DNA of 64,000 nt from Nitrosotalea devaniterrae (GTDB lineage Archaea; Thermoproteota; Nitrososphaeria; Nitrososphaerales; Nitrosopumilaceae), in the NCBI GenBank assembly GCA_900065925.1, contig LN890280.1:302451-366450 (forward strand). Direction: 5' to 3'. Made by a program: the position numbers and the translations under genes. Shown here one piece after another: positions 44,815-53,497 of this stretch; the stretch's first letter is position 1, and every line of letters begins with the position of its first letter. The notes under the pieces are model-generated. The model had not been told where the DNA came from. It did not search any database and saw only the letters and a list, made by a program, of their open reading frames with translations.

Positions 44815-45384
44815 ATGGAGCCGTTCAAAAAGATAAAGAGCATAGCTACTCCGCTTGACAAGGTAAATGTTGACACTGATCAAATAGTGCCAAAACAATT
44901 TCTAAAATTAATCCAGCGAACTGGATTTGGACAGTACTTGTTTTATGACTGGAGATATGAAAAAGGTACTCCAAGAAAAGACTTTGTCTTAAACGATCCT
45001 GCATATGCAAATTCCAAGATTTTACTTGCAAGAGACAACTTTGGCTGTGGCTCTAGCCGAGAACATGCAGTATGGGCCCTTGATGACTATGGCTTTAGAG
45101 TGGTAATCTCAACCTCATTTGCTGACATATTCTACAATAACTGTTTCAAAAATGGAGTTTTACCCATACGAGTATCAGATGACATCTTGCAGAAATTGTT
45201 TTCAATAAAATCTGAAATTGAGGTAGATCTTGAAACTCAATCAATCAAGGCAGATGGCATCCAAGTTTCATTTCACATTGAACCGCACTGGAAAAAAATT
45301 CTGCTTGAAGGACTAGATGATATTGCAGTTACATTATTGCATGAATCTGAGATTGTACGATATGAAAAATCTCACAAGACCTAG
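44815..45384 (+). CDS. leuD: 3-isopropylmalate dehydratase small subunit, bacterial type
   Basis: 189 residues. Bacterial LeuD features: VNVDTDQIVPKQFLKLIQRTGFGQYLFYDWRYE, then DNFGCGSSREHAVWALDDYGFRVVIS and FADIFYNNCFKNGVLPI. Partner of the 470-aa LeuC. The stop overlaps the convergent nucleotidyltransferase by 4 nt. Confidence 0.94.
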   Translation: MEPFKKIKSIATPLDKVNVDTDQIVPKQFLKLIQRTGFGQYLFYDWRYEKGTPRKDFVLNDPAYANSKILLARDNFGCGSSREHAVWALDDYGFRVVISTSFADIFYNNCFKNGVLPIRVSDDILQKLFSIKSEIEVDLETQSIKADGIQVSFHIEPHWKKILLEGLDDIAVTLLHESEIVRYEKSHKT

Positions 45385-46112
45385 CCGAATTTTTTTATTA
45401 TTGAGCTGACAAGTTCTTTGTTTCTCTCAGCACGTGTAGGCGAATCAATGTCTAACCATTGAGTTTTTTCAATATCGTATGCTGCAATTTTTCCTTTCTT
45501 GGATAATGGTTGTAAAATATCATAGGAAAGGTTCAGATCTTTTTTTCTTTGTTTCTTGGTCTTGACTATGTTGATTATTTTGGAATCTATAATGTATATC
45601 CCAAGACACTCTGCCATCTGAAGTTCAATTGTGGGTTTTTCTTTGAATTCTTTTATGATTCCGTTTTTTACTATGGCAAATCCTGTCTCTTCACTTCTGT
45701 ATCGTCTAACGGCTATAGTAGCATCTGTCTTTGAATCTGTGTGAAACTTGTGCATTTTTTTTATGTCAACTGGGCACAGGTTGTCTACAAACCACAAGAG
45801 AAATTCTTTACTTTTGCCAAGTGATGATTTTAGATGAACAAGATCTCCACCTGTCCCACTCTGTGAATCCTGGATGAACTTTATTGGTTTTTTAAATCCC
45901 GTATGGTTCTCAAAATATTTTTCTATCTGTTTTCCAATGCCTGAAAAATCTCCCAATATGATTACTTCATCAATAATGTCAAACTTGGTAAGATACTTGG
46001 CAATATGATAAACAAGTGGCCTTCCATTGACTGGAATCATTGCTTTTGGAATGTAATCTGTAAATGGCTTACCACGTGTTCCACGGCCTCCTGCCAAGAT
46101 TACGGCTTTCAA
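45381..46112 (-). CDS. Nucleotidyltransferase (sugar-1-phosphate type)
   Basis: 243 residues. Signature AVILAGGRGTRGKPFTDYIPKAMIPVNGRPLVYHI (about 3-37), then an acidic metal position (WFVDNLCPVDI) and EFKEKPTI. This is the NTP-transferase fold of glucose-1-phosphate thymidylyl/uridylyltransferases, without a C-terminal left-handed helix domain. It probably makes an NDP-sugar for glycans. The normal next gene of archaeal rps9 operons (rpoN) is absent here. 2 nt from rps9, same strand. Confidence 0.87.
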   Translation of the reverse strand: MKAVILAGGRGTRGKPFTDYIPKAMIPVNGRPLVYHIAKYLTKFDIIDEVIILGDFSGIGKQIEKYFENHTGFKKPIKFIQDSQSGTGGDLVHLKSSLGKSKEFLLWFVDNLCPVDIKKMHKFHTDSKTDATIAVRRYRSEETGFAIVKNGIIKEFKEKPTIELQMAECLGIYIIDSKIINIVKTKKQRKKDLNLSYDILQPLSKKGKIAAYDIEKTQWLDIDSPTRAERNKELVSSIIKKFG

Positions 46113-46114
46113 TG

Positions 46115-46570
46115 TTATCGGTAGGACTTCTGTTTTCTTCTTCTAGCACCGGGGCCACCAAATTTCTTTGGTTCCTTTCTTCTATCATCACCGCTTAACA
46201 GGTGCTTATCAAATTCACTCAATCGTCTTCTAAGATCTTCTCTTACTGTTCTTGTGAGTGGATGGTCTTTTGGTTCCTTTCTTGATTTTGTCCAACCTGT
46301 CATTGCTCTTGACATTGCAATTGCACTTGCATAAGACTGTCCGACAAAACCTCCACCTTTGACCTTGACTGAAAGATCTACCTTGTTTCTAAGTTCTCCT
46401 GCAACTTCTAGTGGACCTAACATAATTTCTCGTGCCACTTCTTGTTGCACCATTTCTACTGGAACATTGTTAATTCTAACACGGCCTACTCCTTTTGTGA
46501 TATATGCATGTGCTCGTGCAGTTTTTCTAGATGCGTAATAGCTTTCTAATTTTACCATTATTCGTGCCAC
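46115..46570 (-). CDS. rps9: Small-subunit ribosomal protein S9
   Basis: 151 residues. KTARAHAYITKGVGRVRINNVPVE at the start, GGGFVGQSYASAIAMSRAM in the middle, and the typical basic tail ending KSYR that reaches the P-site. Overlaps rpl13 by 13 nt in the conserved rpo3-L18e-L13-S9 order. Confidence 0.95.
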   Translation of the reverse strand: MARIMVKLESYYASRKTARAHAYITKGVGRVRINNVPVEMVQQEVAREIMLGPLEVAGELRNKVDLSVKVKGGGFVGQSYASAIAMSRAMTGWTKSRKEPKDHPLTRTVREDLRRRLSEFDKHLLSGDDRRKEPKKFGGPGARRRKQKSYR

Positions 46571-47037
46571 CCAACCATTTTGCCTAATTCTCCTAGAGTT
46601 GTATAGTATGGAGAAGGTCTTCTAATTTTAGCATCATCAAACTGTGTTGTCTTTTTTGATCTTAATTCGTTTGGTACTCCGAGATATGCTCTTAATCTTT
46701 TCAAAGCTGTTTTACCTGATGGTTTGTCTTTTGGTAACATTCCTCGCACCATTCTGCTTATGATGGTGTCTGGTCTACGTGGGTGGAATGGACCAAACTT
46801 TGGATTATTGATACTTGCAATCTCCAAGAATTTTCTATATTCTTCGATGATTAATTTTCTGTCTCCTGATAGCATAATGTTTTCAGAATTTACAATTGAT
46901 ACTCTGTTTCCTTTTATGAGTAATTTTGCAACATGAGAACATAGTCTACCTGCAATCATGTTTGTTCCATCTACTATGATATCCTGTGAAGCTGGATTCT
47001 TTTCTGCTGCTTTTACTTCGGAAACTTGTTTAGCCAA
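46558..47037 (-). CDS. rpl13: Large-subunit ribosomal protein L13
   Basis: 159 residues. DGTNMIAGRLCSHVAKLLIKGN, FHPRRPDTIISRMVRGMLPKDKPSGKTALKRL are diagnostic. Overlaps both rps9 (13 nt) and rpl18e (8 nt). Confidence 0.95.
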   Translation of the reverse strand: MAKQVSEVKAAEKNPASQDIIVDGTNMIAGRLCSHVAKLLIKGNRVSIVNSENIMLSGDRKLIIEEYRKFLEIASINNPKFGPFHPRRPDTIISRMVRGMLPKDKPSGKTALKRLRAYLGVPNELRSKKTTQFDDAKIRRPSPYYTTLGELGKMVGWHE

Positions 47038-47377
47038 TTATTTTTACCCCCTTTCCTGTTGGATTATTCTTGATAATCTGTGATATATCTAATACTTTTC
47101 CACCTGACTCTGCTACTTTTTTTGCGCCAGTAGTTGAGATTGAAAATGAACATAATGTTATTTTATGTGATAGACTTCCGGTTCCTAACACTTTACCTGG
47201 AACTACTACGATGTCATTGTCTGATACAAATTTATCTAGTTGGCCCAAGTTCATTGTTCTTTTTGCTCTGGTTGGTTTTAAAGCAAGATCTGCTAATCTT
47301 TCCCATATGGGTGCATTGTTCTTCTTTGAAGCTGCATGCAATGTCTTTACCATTTGAATGACAATCTGATTAGTCAT
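47030..47377 (-). CDS. rpl18e: Large-subunit ribosomal protein L18e
   Basis: 115 residues. APIWERLADLALKPTRAKRTMNLGQLDKF and VVVPGKVLGTGSLSHKITL are typical of archaeal L18e (L15-like fold). Between rpo3 (43-nt gap) and rpl13. Confidence 0.93.
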   Translation of the reverse strand: MTNQIVIQMVKTLHAASKKNNAPIWERLADLALKPTRAKRTMNLGQLDKFVSDNDIVVVPGKVLGTGSLSHKITLCSFSISTTGAKKVAESGGKVLDISQIIKNNPTGKGVKIIG

Positions 47378-47420
47378 GTGTAATAATGCCCACTTTTACC
47401 CAAATATAATATATGATGCT

Positions 47421-48056
47421 TCAACCAAGTGCGGCTACATTCTTTTGAAAGTCGCCTAGTCTTTTTTCAAGCTCTTCGATTGCTGCACGCAGGACTTCTT
47501 TTGGAGTCAAACTGCCTGTGGTTTCTATAGTCAAAACATGTTCGTCAGGATTATTTGTAGATGTAAGGGCTGCGACTGTAGAAGAATTCCATTTGGCATG
47601 ATCGCTACCTCTGCCTAGTCTTGCATAAGCCTCCACTTTTAATTTCTGACTTGGAGCTAGTGCAACAATTGGAATGCTGGAACTAACTGGCTTGACAACT
47701 TCATCTTCTGAACTAATCTCTGATGATGTGATAGTGCGTGTTGTATCTGAATTACCTGAATCTAGCATGAGTAATACTCTGCATCTGCTGCAACCAAGTT
47801 CACTGTGGCAGTCACATGCGGATGGTTCTATGAATCTCTCAAGATCTGTTCTTAGTGGCATCATTGCAAGTCTGTGGGCCACTCCTTCATCAGGTAAAAC
47901 TGATGAATTTTCGATAATTATGACATCATCTACTGCAAATGTTGGAATTCCTGCCAAGCAAATTCGTCTAAGTGCATTAGCATACTGGACAGGTATACCC
48001 TTTAATTTTACAACTATATTGTTACCACTTTCCTGAACAATCTCTAAAGAAGTCAA
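47421..48056 (-). CDS. rpo3: DNA-directed RNA polymerase subunit Rpo3 (D)
   Basis: 211 residues. Rpb3/alpha-like assembly subunit: VQYANALRRICLAGIPTFAVDDVIIIENSSVLPDEGVAHRLAMMPL. Cys81, 83, 89 and 92 (CDCHSELGCSRC) match the zinc-loop position of eukaryotic Rpb3, while no cysteine cluster for the 4Fe-4S domain of some archaeal D subunits is seen. Start is TTG at 48056. First gene of rpo3-rpl18e-rpl13-rps9, divergent from the SBDS gene. Confidence 0.94.
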   Translation of the reverse strand: MTSLEIVQESGNNIVVKLKGIPVQYANALRRICLAGIPTFAVDDVIIIENSSVLPDEGVAHRLAMMPLRTDLERFIEPSACDCHSELGCSRCRVLLMLDSGNSDTTRTITSSEISSEDEVVKPVSSSIPIVALAPSQKLKVEAYARLGRGSDHAKWNSSTVAALTSTNNPDEHVLTIETTGSLTPKEVLRAAIEELEKRLGDFQKNVAALG

Positions 48057-48105
48057 AGCTTACGAAAAAGGACTGAAATTCCAAATAAAAATCTAGCGAG
48101 TTTTT

Positions 48106-48113
48106 CTTTATAG
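48106..48113 (+). promoter_or_regulatory. TATA box of the SBDS-exosome cluster
   Basis: ctttatag lies 29-36 nt before ATG 48142 but only 14-21 nt before ATG 48127, favouring the second ATG as the real start. Confidence 0.5.
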
Positions 48114-48141
48114 ATAAATACCGTGCATGAGTACCTCAATT

Positions 48142-48831
48142 ATGGATACTAAAGTAACAATTGTGAGATTTTCAGTAGAAGGCGAAAAGTTTGAGATATT
48201 GGTAAAACCCGACCCCGCCTTGGAGTTCAAACTAGGCAAGCGCAAGGACATTACAGGTGTCTTGATCTCAGAGGAAATTTACTCTGATTCCAATAAAGGT
48301 ACTAGGGCATCTACTGAGAAACTAATGAAGGCATTCAAAACCGATGATGCAAATGCTATTGCTACTATAATGCTCCAGAAAGGAGAACTAAATCTTACTA
48401 CCGATCAGCGAAGAAAAATGGTTTCTGAAAAACGCAAACAGATTGTGGACTTTATCGCTAAAACATATGTTGATCCAAGATCACACCTTCCACATCCTCC
48501 ACTTCGTATAGAACAAGCCATGGATGATGCACGAGTGTCAGTTGATCCTTTCAGAAATATTGATGAGCAGATAAAAGAAATAGTTGAACAACTCCGTTCG
48601 ATAATTCCATTAAAGTCTGAAAACATGCTTCTTGAAATTCTAGTGCCAGCACAATTTGCGGCCCAATCTTATTCGGTGTTAAAGTCATTTGGCACTTTAC
48701 AAAAAGAAGAATGGCAATCAAATGGTGGACTCAAAGTAATACTAGATATACCGGCGGCGGCAAGGGCAAATGTAATGGATAGATTAGGCTCTGTAACAAA
48801 AGGTACTGCTTCCATTGAGGTTGCGAAATGA
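48142..48831 (+). CDS. sdo1: SBDS/Sdo1 ribosome maturation factor
   Basis: 229 residues. Releases aIF6 from the new large subunit together with an EF2-like GTPase. FSVEGEKFEILVKPDPALEFKLGKRKDITGVLISEEIYSD is the N-terminal SBDS domain, with helical middle and C-terminal ferredoxin-like domains following. An ATG at 48127 would add five residues, but the TATA spacing favours 48142. First gene of the exosome superoperon. Overlaps rrp4 by 4 nt. Confidence 0.93.
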   Translation: MDTKVTIVRFSVEGEKFEILVKPDPALEFKLGKRKDITGVLISEEIYSDSNKGTRASTEKLMKAFKTDDANAIATIMLQKGELNLTTDQRRKMVSEKRKQIVDFIAKTYVDPRSHLPHPPLRIEQAMDDARVSVDPFRNIDEQIKEIVEQLRSIIPLKSENMLLEILVPAQFAAQSYSVLKSFGTLQKEEWQSNGGLKVILDIPAAARANVMDRLGSVTKGTASIEVAK

Positions 48832-49532
48832 TGGACGTAAAACGCAGATACGTTATTCCTGGAGATGTAATAGCAACTGGACCATTGAGACCAGAACAAA
48901 ATGTGTTCCAAGATGGCGATAGAATGATTTCTACATGTGTTGGTATTTCAGAAATTTTTGAAAATTCAGTCAAAGTAATTCCGCTCACTGGTGGATACAT
49001 GCCAAAAGCAAATGACTTGGTCATTGGCAAAGTAATTGGAACATCTCCACTCTCTTGGGAATTTGACATCAACTCTTGTTTTGTTGGATTCTTACCTGCC
49101 CAAGATGTTTTTGGAAGAGATTATTCACCAACTAAGGATGAGCTCAGACAGAGATTAGATATTGGTGATTTGGTTGCAGTACGAATTGCAAATTTTGATA
49201 GATCAAGAGATCCTCTCCTAACTGTACAGGATAGAGATCTTGGAAAAATTGATTCAGGTGAACTAATTGAGATATCTCCAAGTAAAGTACCTAGATTGAT
49301 AGGCAAACGCGGTTCTATGATTCAAACAATAGAGATGGCTACTAAAGCAATTATTACAATCGGTCAAAACGGATGGATAGTAATATCCTGCGAAGATTCC
49401 GAGGGATTATTAAAGGCAGTAGAAGCAGTAAAAATGATCGATGCCCTCGCGCATACGCCGAACTTGACTGAAAGAGTCAAATCTATGCTTGGGGTTGTAG
49501 ATGGTGAAAACAATGACACAATTAATGACTGA
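48828..49532 (+). CDS. rrp4: Exosome RNA-binding subunit Rrp4
   Basis: 234 residues. N-terminal domain, S1 domain (about 65-135, WEFDINSCFVGFLPAQDVFGRDYSP...GDLVAVRIANFD) and KH domain with PRLIGKRGSMIQTIEMATKAII. Caps the Rrp41-Rrp42 ring and recruits RNA. Conserved order SBDS-rrp4-rrp41-rrp42. Confidence 0.94.
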   Translation: MMDVKRRYVIPGDVIATGPLRPEQNVFQDGDRMISTCVGISEIFENSVKVIPLTGGYMPKANDLVIGKVIGTSPLSWEFDINSCFVGFLPAQDVFGRDYSPTKDELRQRLDIGDLVAVRIANFDRSRDPLLTVQDRDLGKIDSGELIEISPSKVPRLIGKRGSMIQTIEMATKAIITIGQNGWIVISCEDSEGLLKAVEAVKMIDALAHTPNLTERVKSMLGVVDGENNDTIND

Positions 49533-50229
49533 AGATGGAATTAGATGTGATGGAAGGAGACTTGATGAACTTAGAAACATCTCCATTAAAGTTGGAGTAC
49601 TAAAAAATGCAGATGGATCTGCATATATTGAATTTGGAAAGAACAAAATTTTAGCAGGAGTATTTGGTCCTCGAGATGTTCACCCAAAACACATGGCAAA
49701 TCCAGATTCTGGAATTCTTCGTTGCAGATACCACATGTCACCTTTCTCCGTAACTGAGAGAAAAAATCCTGCTCCATCAAGAAGAGAAATTGAAATTTCC
49801 AAAGTTATCAAAGAAGCATTACAACCAGCTGTTATACTAAAAGACTATCCACGAACTGTAATTGATGTATTCATTGAAGTGCTCCAAGCAGATGGTGGCT
49901 CTAGATGTGCAGCACTTGATGCGGCAGCAGTTGCTCTTGCAGATGCAGGTATACCAATGCGTGACTTGGTTTCTGCTTGTGCAGCAGGCAAAGTCGCAGA
50001 TAGGATTGTTCTAGATGTAAATAATGAAGAAGACCAAGAAGGACAAGCAGACATGCCAGTGGCATTGATGCCAAATCTTGGAAAAGTTACACTATTGCAG
50101 CTTGATGGAATGCTAAAACCAGAAGAATTCAAAACTTGTATGCAAACCGCTCTAGTGGGTTGCAAGCGAGTCTATGAAATCCAGAGAAAAGCATTAATGG
50201 AAAAATACTTCCAAAACGGTGAGCAATAA
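49525..50229 (+). CDS. rrp41: Exosome catalytic subunit Rrp41
   Basis: About 234 residues. Phosphorolytic 3'-5' RNase of the RNase PH family. CDGRRLDELRNISIKVGVL, then the active-site stretch RYHMSPFS...APSRREIEISKVIKEALQP and QADGGSRCAALDAAAVALADAGIPM. The first ATG in frame is at 49501 (32-nt overlap with rrp4). ATG 49525 gives the usual short overlap and is used here. C-terminal part overlaps rrp42. Confidence 0.93.
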   Translation: MTEDGIRCDGRRLDELRNISIKVGVLKNADGSAYIEFGKNKILAGVFGPRDVHPKHMANPDSGILRCRYHMSPFSVTERKNPAPSRREIEISKVIKEALQPAVILKDYPRTVIDVFIEVLQADGGSRCAALDAAAVALADAGIPMRDLVSACAAGKVADRIVLDVNNEEDQEGQADMPVALMPNLGKVTLLQLDGMLKPEEFKTCMQTALVGCKRVYEIQRKALMEKYFQNGEQ

Positions 50230-51034
50230 ATTGAATTCTCAAATACTAGATCAACTAAAACGAGAGAAGATTCTAGATCTACTCAAGACAGGAAAAAGAA
50301 TTGACGGTCGTTCACTTGATGAACAAAGACCACTTGTCATTGAAACAGGAGTTATTCCAAAAGCAAACGGTTCTGCTAGAGTAAAACTTGGAAATACTGA
50401 AATCATAACTGGCGTAAAGATACAACTTGACAAACCATTTCCAGATCTTGGAGACAAGGGAATTCTAATCTGTACTGCAGAGATTTTGCCATTGGCAGAT
50501 CCAAATGCAGAGCCTGGTCCACCAAATGAGGAAGTAATTGAACTTGCAAGAGTTGTTGATAGGGGAATACGTGAGACTGAAATGATTGACTTGCACAAAC
50601 TTGTACTAATTGAAGATAAATCTGTCATTGGAATGTTCATTGATAGCAGTGTGATTGATTCTGGTGGAAATCTCTTTGATGCATGCTCTTATGCATCAGT
50701 AGCCGGAATTCTTTCTTGCACTGTTCCAAAATGGGAAGTAAAAGATGACGTACCTACTCTTGTAGAAGGAGTTACATCCAAGCCCCCGATCAAGACACTA
50801 CCAGTGTCTGTTACCATGGCAAGAATTGGTGACTATGTTATAGTTGATCCAACAAAAGATGAGGAATCATGCATGGATGCAAGAATTACAATTACGACAA
50901 ATTCTGAAGGTAACATTTGTGCTGTACAAAAGGGTGGAAGCGATGGATTTACCGCTGAACAACTTATCCAGTGTGCTGAAACAGCACTTACTGTAGGAAG
51001 AAAAATAAGGAAGCAATTTGAGCAGTTGATGTAA
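50219..51034 (+). CDS. rrp42: Exosome subunit Rrp42
   Basis: 271 residues. RNase PH fold without its own catalytic residues, forms the ring with Rrp41. GKRIDGRSLDEQRPLVIETGVIPKANGSARVKLGNTEIITGVK is characteristic, and VLIEDKSVIGMFIDSSVIDSGGNLFDACSYASVAGI follows. Start GTG at 50219, 11 nt inside rrp41. Confidence 0.93.
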   Translation: MSNKLNSQILDQLKREKILDLLKTGKRIDGRSLDEQRPLVIETGVIPKANGSARVKLGNTEIITGVKIQLDKPFPDLGDKGILICTAEILPLADPNAEPGPPNEEVIELARVVDRGIRETEMIDLHKLVLIEDKSVIGMFIDSSVIDSGGNLFDACSYASVAGILSCTVPKWEVKDDVPTLVEGVTSKPPIKTLPVSVTMARIGDYVIVDPTKDEESCMDARITITTNSEGNICAVQKGGSDGFTAEQLIQCAETALTVGRKIRKQFEQLM

Positions 51035-51036
51035 GA

Positions 51037-51252
51037 ATGGCAAAAGGAAAAAGCGCTTCACTCAAAGGACTGGGTCAGAAATACGGCCTCAAACCAAGAA
51101 AAAAATACACTTCTGTACACAGACAACTAAAAGCACAAAGAAAATGCCCAGAATGTGGCTCTGAGAGATTTGGAAGAGAAGCAGTAGGAATTTGGGCTTG
51201 CAAAAAATGCAACTTCAAAGTAGCAGGCTTGGCATACGATGTCAAACTATAG
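51037..51252 (+). CDS. rpl37ae: Large-subunit ribosomal protein L37Ae
   Basis: 71 residues. Zinc ribbon CPECGSERFGREAVGIWACKKC with basic N-terminus GLGQKYGLKPRKKYTSVHRQLK. 2 nt after rrp42. The RNA polymerase subunit gene rpoP that often follows in archaea is not present. pcc1 starts inside its end. Confidence 0.94.
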   Translation: MAKGKSASLKGLGQKYGLKPRKKYTSVHRQLKAQRKCPECGSERFGREAVGIWACKKCNFKVAGLAYDVKL

Positions 51253-51484
51253 TGCCAAGATACAAATTTCTGCCGGCAAAAGAACAAAATCTATTTTTGA
51301 TTCCATTGAAGCTGACAATCGATTCTATGACGAAAATCCTACCAAGACAAAACTTTCACTTGATGATAAAAAAATTACAATTCTGATTGATGCACAAGAA
51401 GTCGCACATTTGCGTGCTAACCTGAATTCTACATTGAGACTTGTCCAGGCAAGTAACGATTCCATCGAATCGGTAAAGATATAA
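51239..51484 (+). CDS. pcc1: KEOPS complex subunit Pcc1
   Basis: 81 residues. Small dimeric platform of the KEOPS complex that makes t6A on tRNA. AKIQISAGKRTKSIFDSIEADNRFY at the N-terminus, VAHLRANLNSTLRLVQASNDSIESV at the end, the family's characteristic helix. Overlaps rpl37ae by 14 nt and precedes pfdB by 23 nt, the archaeal order. Confidence 0.85.
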   Translation: MSNYSAKIQISAGKRTKSIFDSIEADNRFYDENPTKTKLSLDDKKITILIDAQEVAHLRANLNSTLRLVQASNDSIESVKI

Positions 51485-51507
51485 ACAAAACAGCAGGTCA
51501 GACATTC

Positions 51508-51903
51508 ATGTCTGCAGGCGAACAACAAATTCCTCCATGGTTACAAGAACAAGTGGGAAGACTGCAGCAATTACAACAAAACCTACAGTCAATCATGATG
51601 CAAAAACAACATCTTGAATCAGAACATTTGGAAACTGAAAGAGCACTTGAGGCTCTACAGAAAGCAAATGATGATGACACTGTTTACAAAACTGCAGGAT
51701 CAATTCTTGTAAAATCTACAAAAACTGTATTGGTTTCAGAATTACAAGAGAAAAAAGAACTTGCAAACACAAGGCTGACGGTTCTTGGCAAACAAGAAAT
51801 TAGAATTAAAGAAAACCTCAAAGAAGCAGAAGCAAAAATTCGTGAAATGCTAAGAGGTCCTGCAGGTCAATCAGGACAACCAAAGACAGATACTCCTAAA
51901 TAA
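51508..51903 (+). CDS. pfdB: Prefoldin beta subunit
   Basis: 131 residues. Two long coiled-coil helices (about 8-48 and 75-120) joined by a single beta hairpin (TVYKTAGSILVKSTKTVLVSEL), the beta-class layout. Partner of PfdA at 16865-17287, far away in the window. Confidence 0.92.
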   Translation: MSAGEQQIPPWLQEQVGRLQQLQQNLQSIMMQKQHLESEHLETERALEALQKANDDDTVYKTAGSILVKSTKTVLVSELQEKKELANTRLTVLGKQEIRIKENLKEAEAKIREMLRGPAGQSGQPKTDTPK

Positions 51904-51922
51904 AATATTTACAGAAATCTAA

Positions 51923-52615
51923 ATGGCTTTGAAAATTGAAGATCTCCGAATGGTAATTGACGAAAGGGAGAAAAAAAGTGGAATCCCTGATCTGTTAAAA
52001 CAAATTGGAGTCAAAGTTGAGATGATGAATCTGCCGGTTGGTGATTATATTGTTGCACCAGAAACCATAATTGAACGAAAAAGTGTCAACGATTTTATCT
52101 CATCAGTCTTTGATGGGAGACTATTTGATCAATGCAGTAGACTCAAGGAACACTTTGAGCATCCAACTATTATAATTGAAGGAAATGTTGACGAGATAGA
52201 CAAAATTACGGAAAATCCTCTAATATTCTATGGGGCCATGTCCTCTGTAGTACTGGATTTTAAAATACCTGTAATCCCAACTCCTAATGCATCGCATACT
52301 GCAAAACTGTTGATTTCCATGTGTGCAAGGCAAGGTACAATGAAAGGACCGTTTCTTAAAAAAATTAGAAAATCAGGTGATCTGCACCAACAACAGTTGT
52401 CTATTTTATGCAGCTTACCAGGTGTTGGAGAAAAACTTGCAGCAAGAATGCTGGAAAAGTTTGGCTCTACCAGTAACTCATTGAATGCAACATCTGTGGA
52501 GTTGTCAAAAATAAACGGGATGGGAGAAGCCCGTGCTCAAAAAATACGAAAAATACTTGATGCTGCAGGCAAGGATCTCAAAAAGACTGATCAAAAGACA
52601 TTGCACGATGTATGA
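51923..52615 (+). CDS. xpf: XPF/ERCC4-type structure-specific endonuclease
   Basis: 230 residues. ERCC4 nuclease domain with VIDERE near residue 11 and the catalytic IERKSVNDFISSVFDGRLFDQ (about 50-70), then a tandem helix-hairpin-helix domain (LCSLPGVGEKLAARMLEKFG, LSKINGMGEARAQKI). The short form without a helicase, as in crenarchaea and this group, usually working with PCNA. No clear PIP box is seen at the C-terminus. Last gene of the exosome cluster, 19 nt after pfdB. Confidence 0.92.
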   Translation: MALKIEDLRMVIDEREKKSGIPDLLKQIGVKVEMMNLPVGDYIVAPETIIERKSVNDFISSVFDGRLFDQCSRLKEHFEHPTIIIEGNVDEIDKITENPLIFYGAMSSVVLDFKIPVIPTPNASHTAKLLISMCARQGTMKGPFLKKIRKSGDLHQQQLSILCSLPGVGEKLAARMLEKFGSTSNSLNATSVELSKINGMGEARAQKIRKILDAAGKDLKKTDQKTLHDV

Positions 52616-52687
52616 TGGCAAACTAAACTAACTGATTAATTTCCTCAGGGTCTTATTGGATAAATAGGGTTTTCAACTAATATTGTA

Positions 52688-52726
52688 ATACCAATCAAAG
52701 GTATCAATCTGGTTCATTTCTGAACC
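52688..52726. other. Two adjacent short inverted repeats between xpf and the GNAT gene
   Basis: ATACC/GGTAT (52688-52704, 7-nt loop) and GGTTCA/TGAACC (52711-52726, loop TTTC), then AAAAAA. They lie in a 240-bp gap with no gene. A TATA-like ttaatac near 52828-52834 serves the downstream gene. They may be a transcript-end structure or operators. Confidence 0.35.
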
Positions 52727-52855
52727 CCAAAAAATTGTTATGATGAAATATTACAAATTGTAAATCGCACGATATTCTATGACTGATATCCTTCTGATCT
52801 TAAATTAGAATAAATTTTAAAATTACTTAATACGCATAAAAATAATAAAAATAGA

Positions 52856-53497
52856 ATGCCAAAAAATGAAGTCATAATAAGAAATGTTACCTTTGAAGAT
52901 ATTCCAGAAATAATTGAATTACAAAAAAAATCATTTCCCTATATGTATATTGAAGGAATGATCTGGAAGAAAGAGAGTCTTGAGAATCATGTACGCATTT
53001 TTCCGGAGGGTCAGTTCATTGCAGAATATGATGGTAAAATAATAGGATCTGCCAGCAGTTTGATAGTAAATCTGATTCCTGAGTACAAAGAGCATACTTG
53101 GATGGAGATCTGCGGCACAGCAGGATTTGGAAATCATGATCCCACAGGCGATACGCTTTATGCAGCAGATGTATCAACTCATCCTGATCATCGTGGTCTA
53201 GGTGTAGGAACCAAAATTTATGAAGCACGAAAGACATTGGCTATTAAACTAAACTTGCGAAGAATTATCGGAGGCGGCAGATTGTTCAATTATTGTGAAT
53301 ACGCAGATAAATTATCGGCAGATGAATATGTTAAAAATGTCTTGGAAGGAAAGATACGAGAACCAGTACTTTATTTCCAGATAAAAAACGCATTTAATTT
53401 TATAAAAATTCTACCTAATTATATCAAGGATTCACGTTCATTAAATTATGCAACTTTTATTGAATGGAAGAATCCCGAATATAGGAAAGTTTTATGA
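52856..53497 (+). CDS. GNAT-family N-acetyltransferase
   Basis: 213 residues. Acetyl-CoA fold with the pyrophosphate-binding motif VSTHPDHRGLGVGTKIYEARKTLA (about 100-123). It continues LRRIIGGGRLFNYCEYADKLSADEYVKNVLEGKIREPVLYFQ, as in the GNAT domains fused to nitrilases in bacteria, here without the nitrilase. Substrate unknown. An amine is likely. Overlaps the amidohydrolase gene by 4 nt. A KamA-type enzyme lies 2.8 kb downstream, but the MscS gene on the other strand intervenes. Confidence 0.88.
   Translation: MPKNEVIIRNVTFEDIPEIIELQKKSFPYMYIEGMIWKKESLENHVRIFPEGQFIAEYDGKIIGSASSLIVNLIPEYKEHTWMEICGTAGFGNHDPTGDTLYAADVSTHPDHRGLGVGTKIYEARKTLAIKLNLRRIIGGGRLFNYCEYADKLSADEYVKNVLEGKIREPVLYFQIKNAFNFIKILPNYIKDSRSLNYATFIEWKNPEYRKVL

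Noticed and set aside
41601-45384. One of the two leuCD pairs as a pseudogene
   Set aside because: All four frames are intact with cluster cysteines and sensible small-large subunit coupling.
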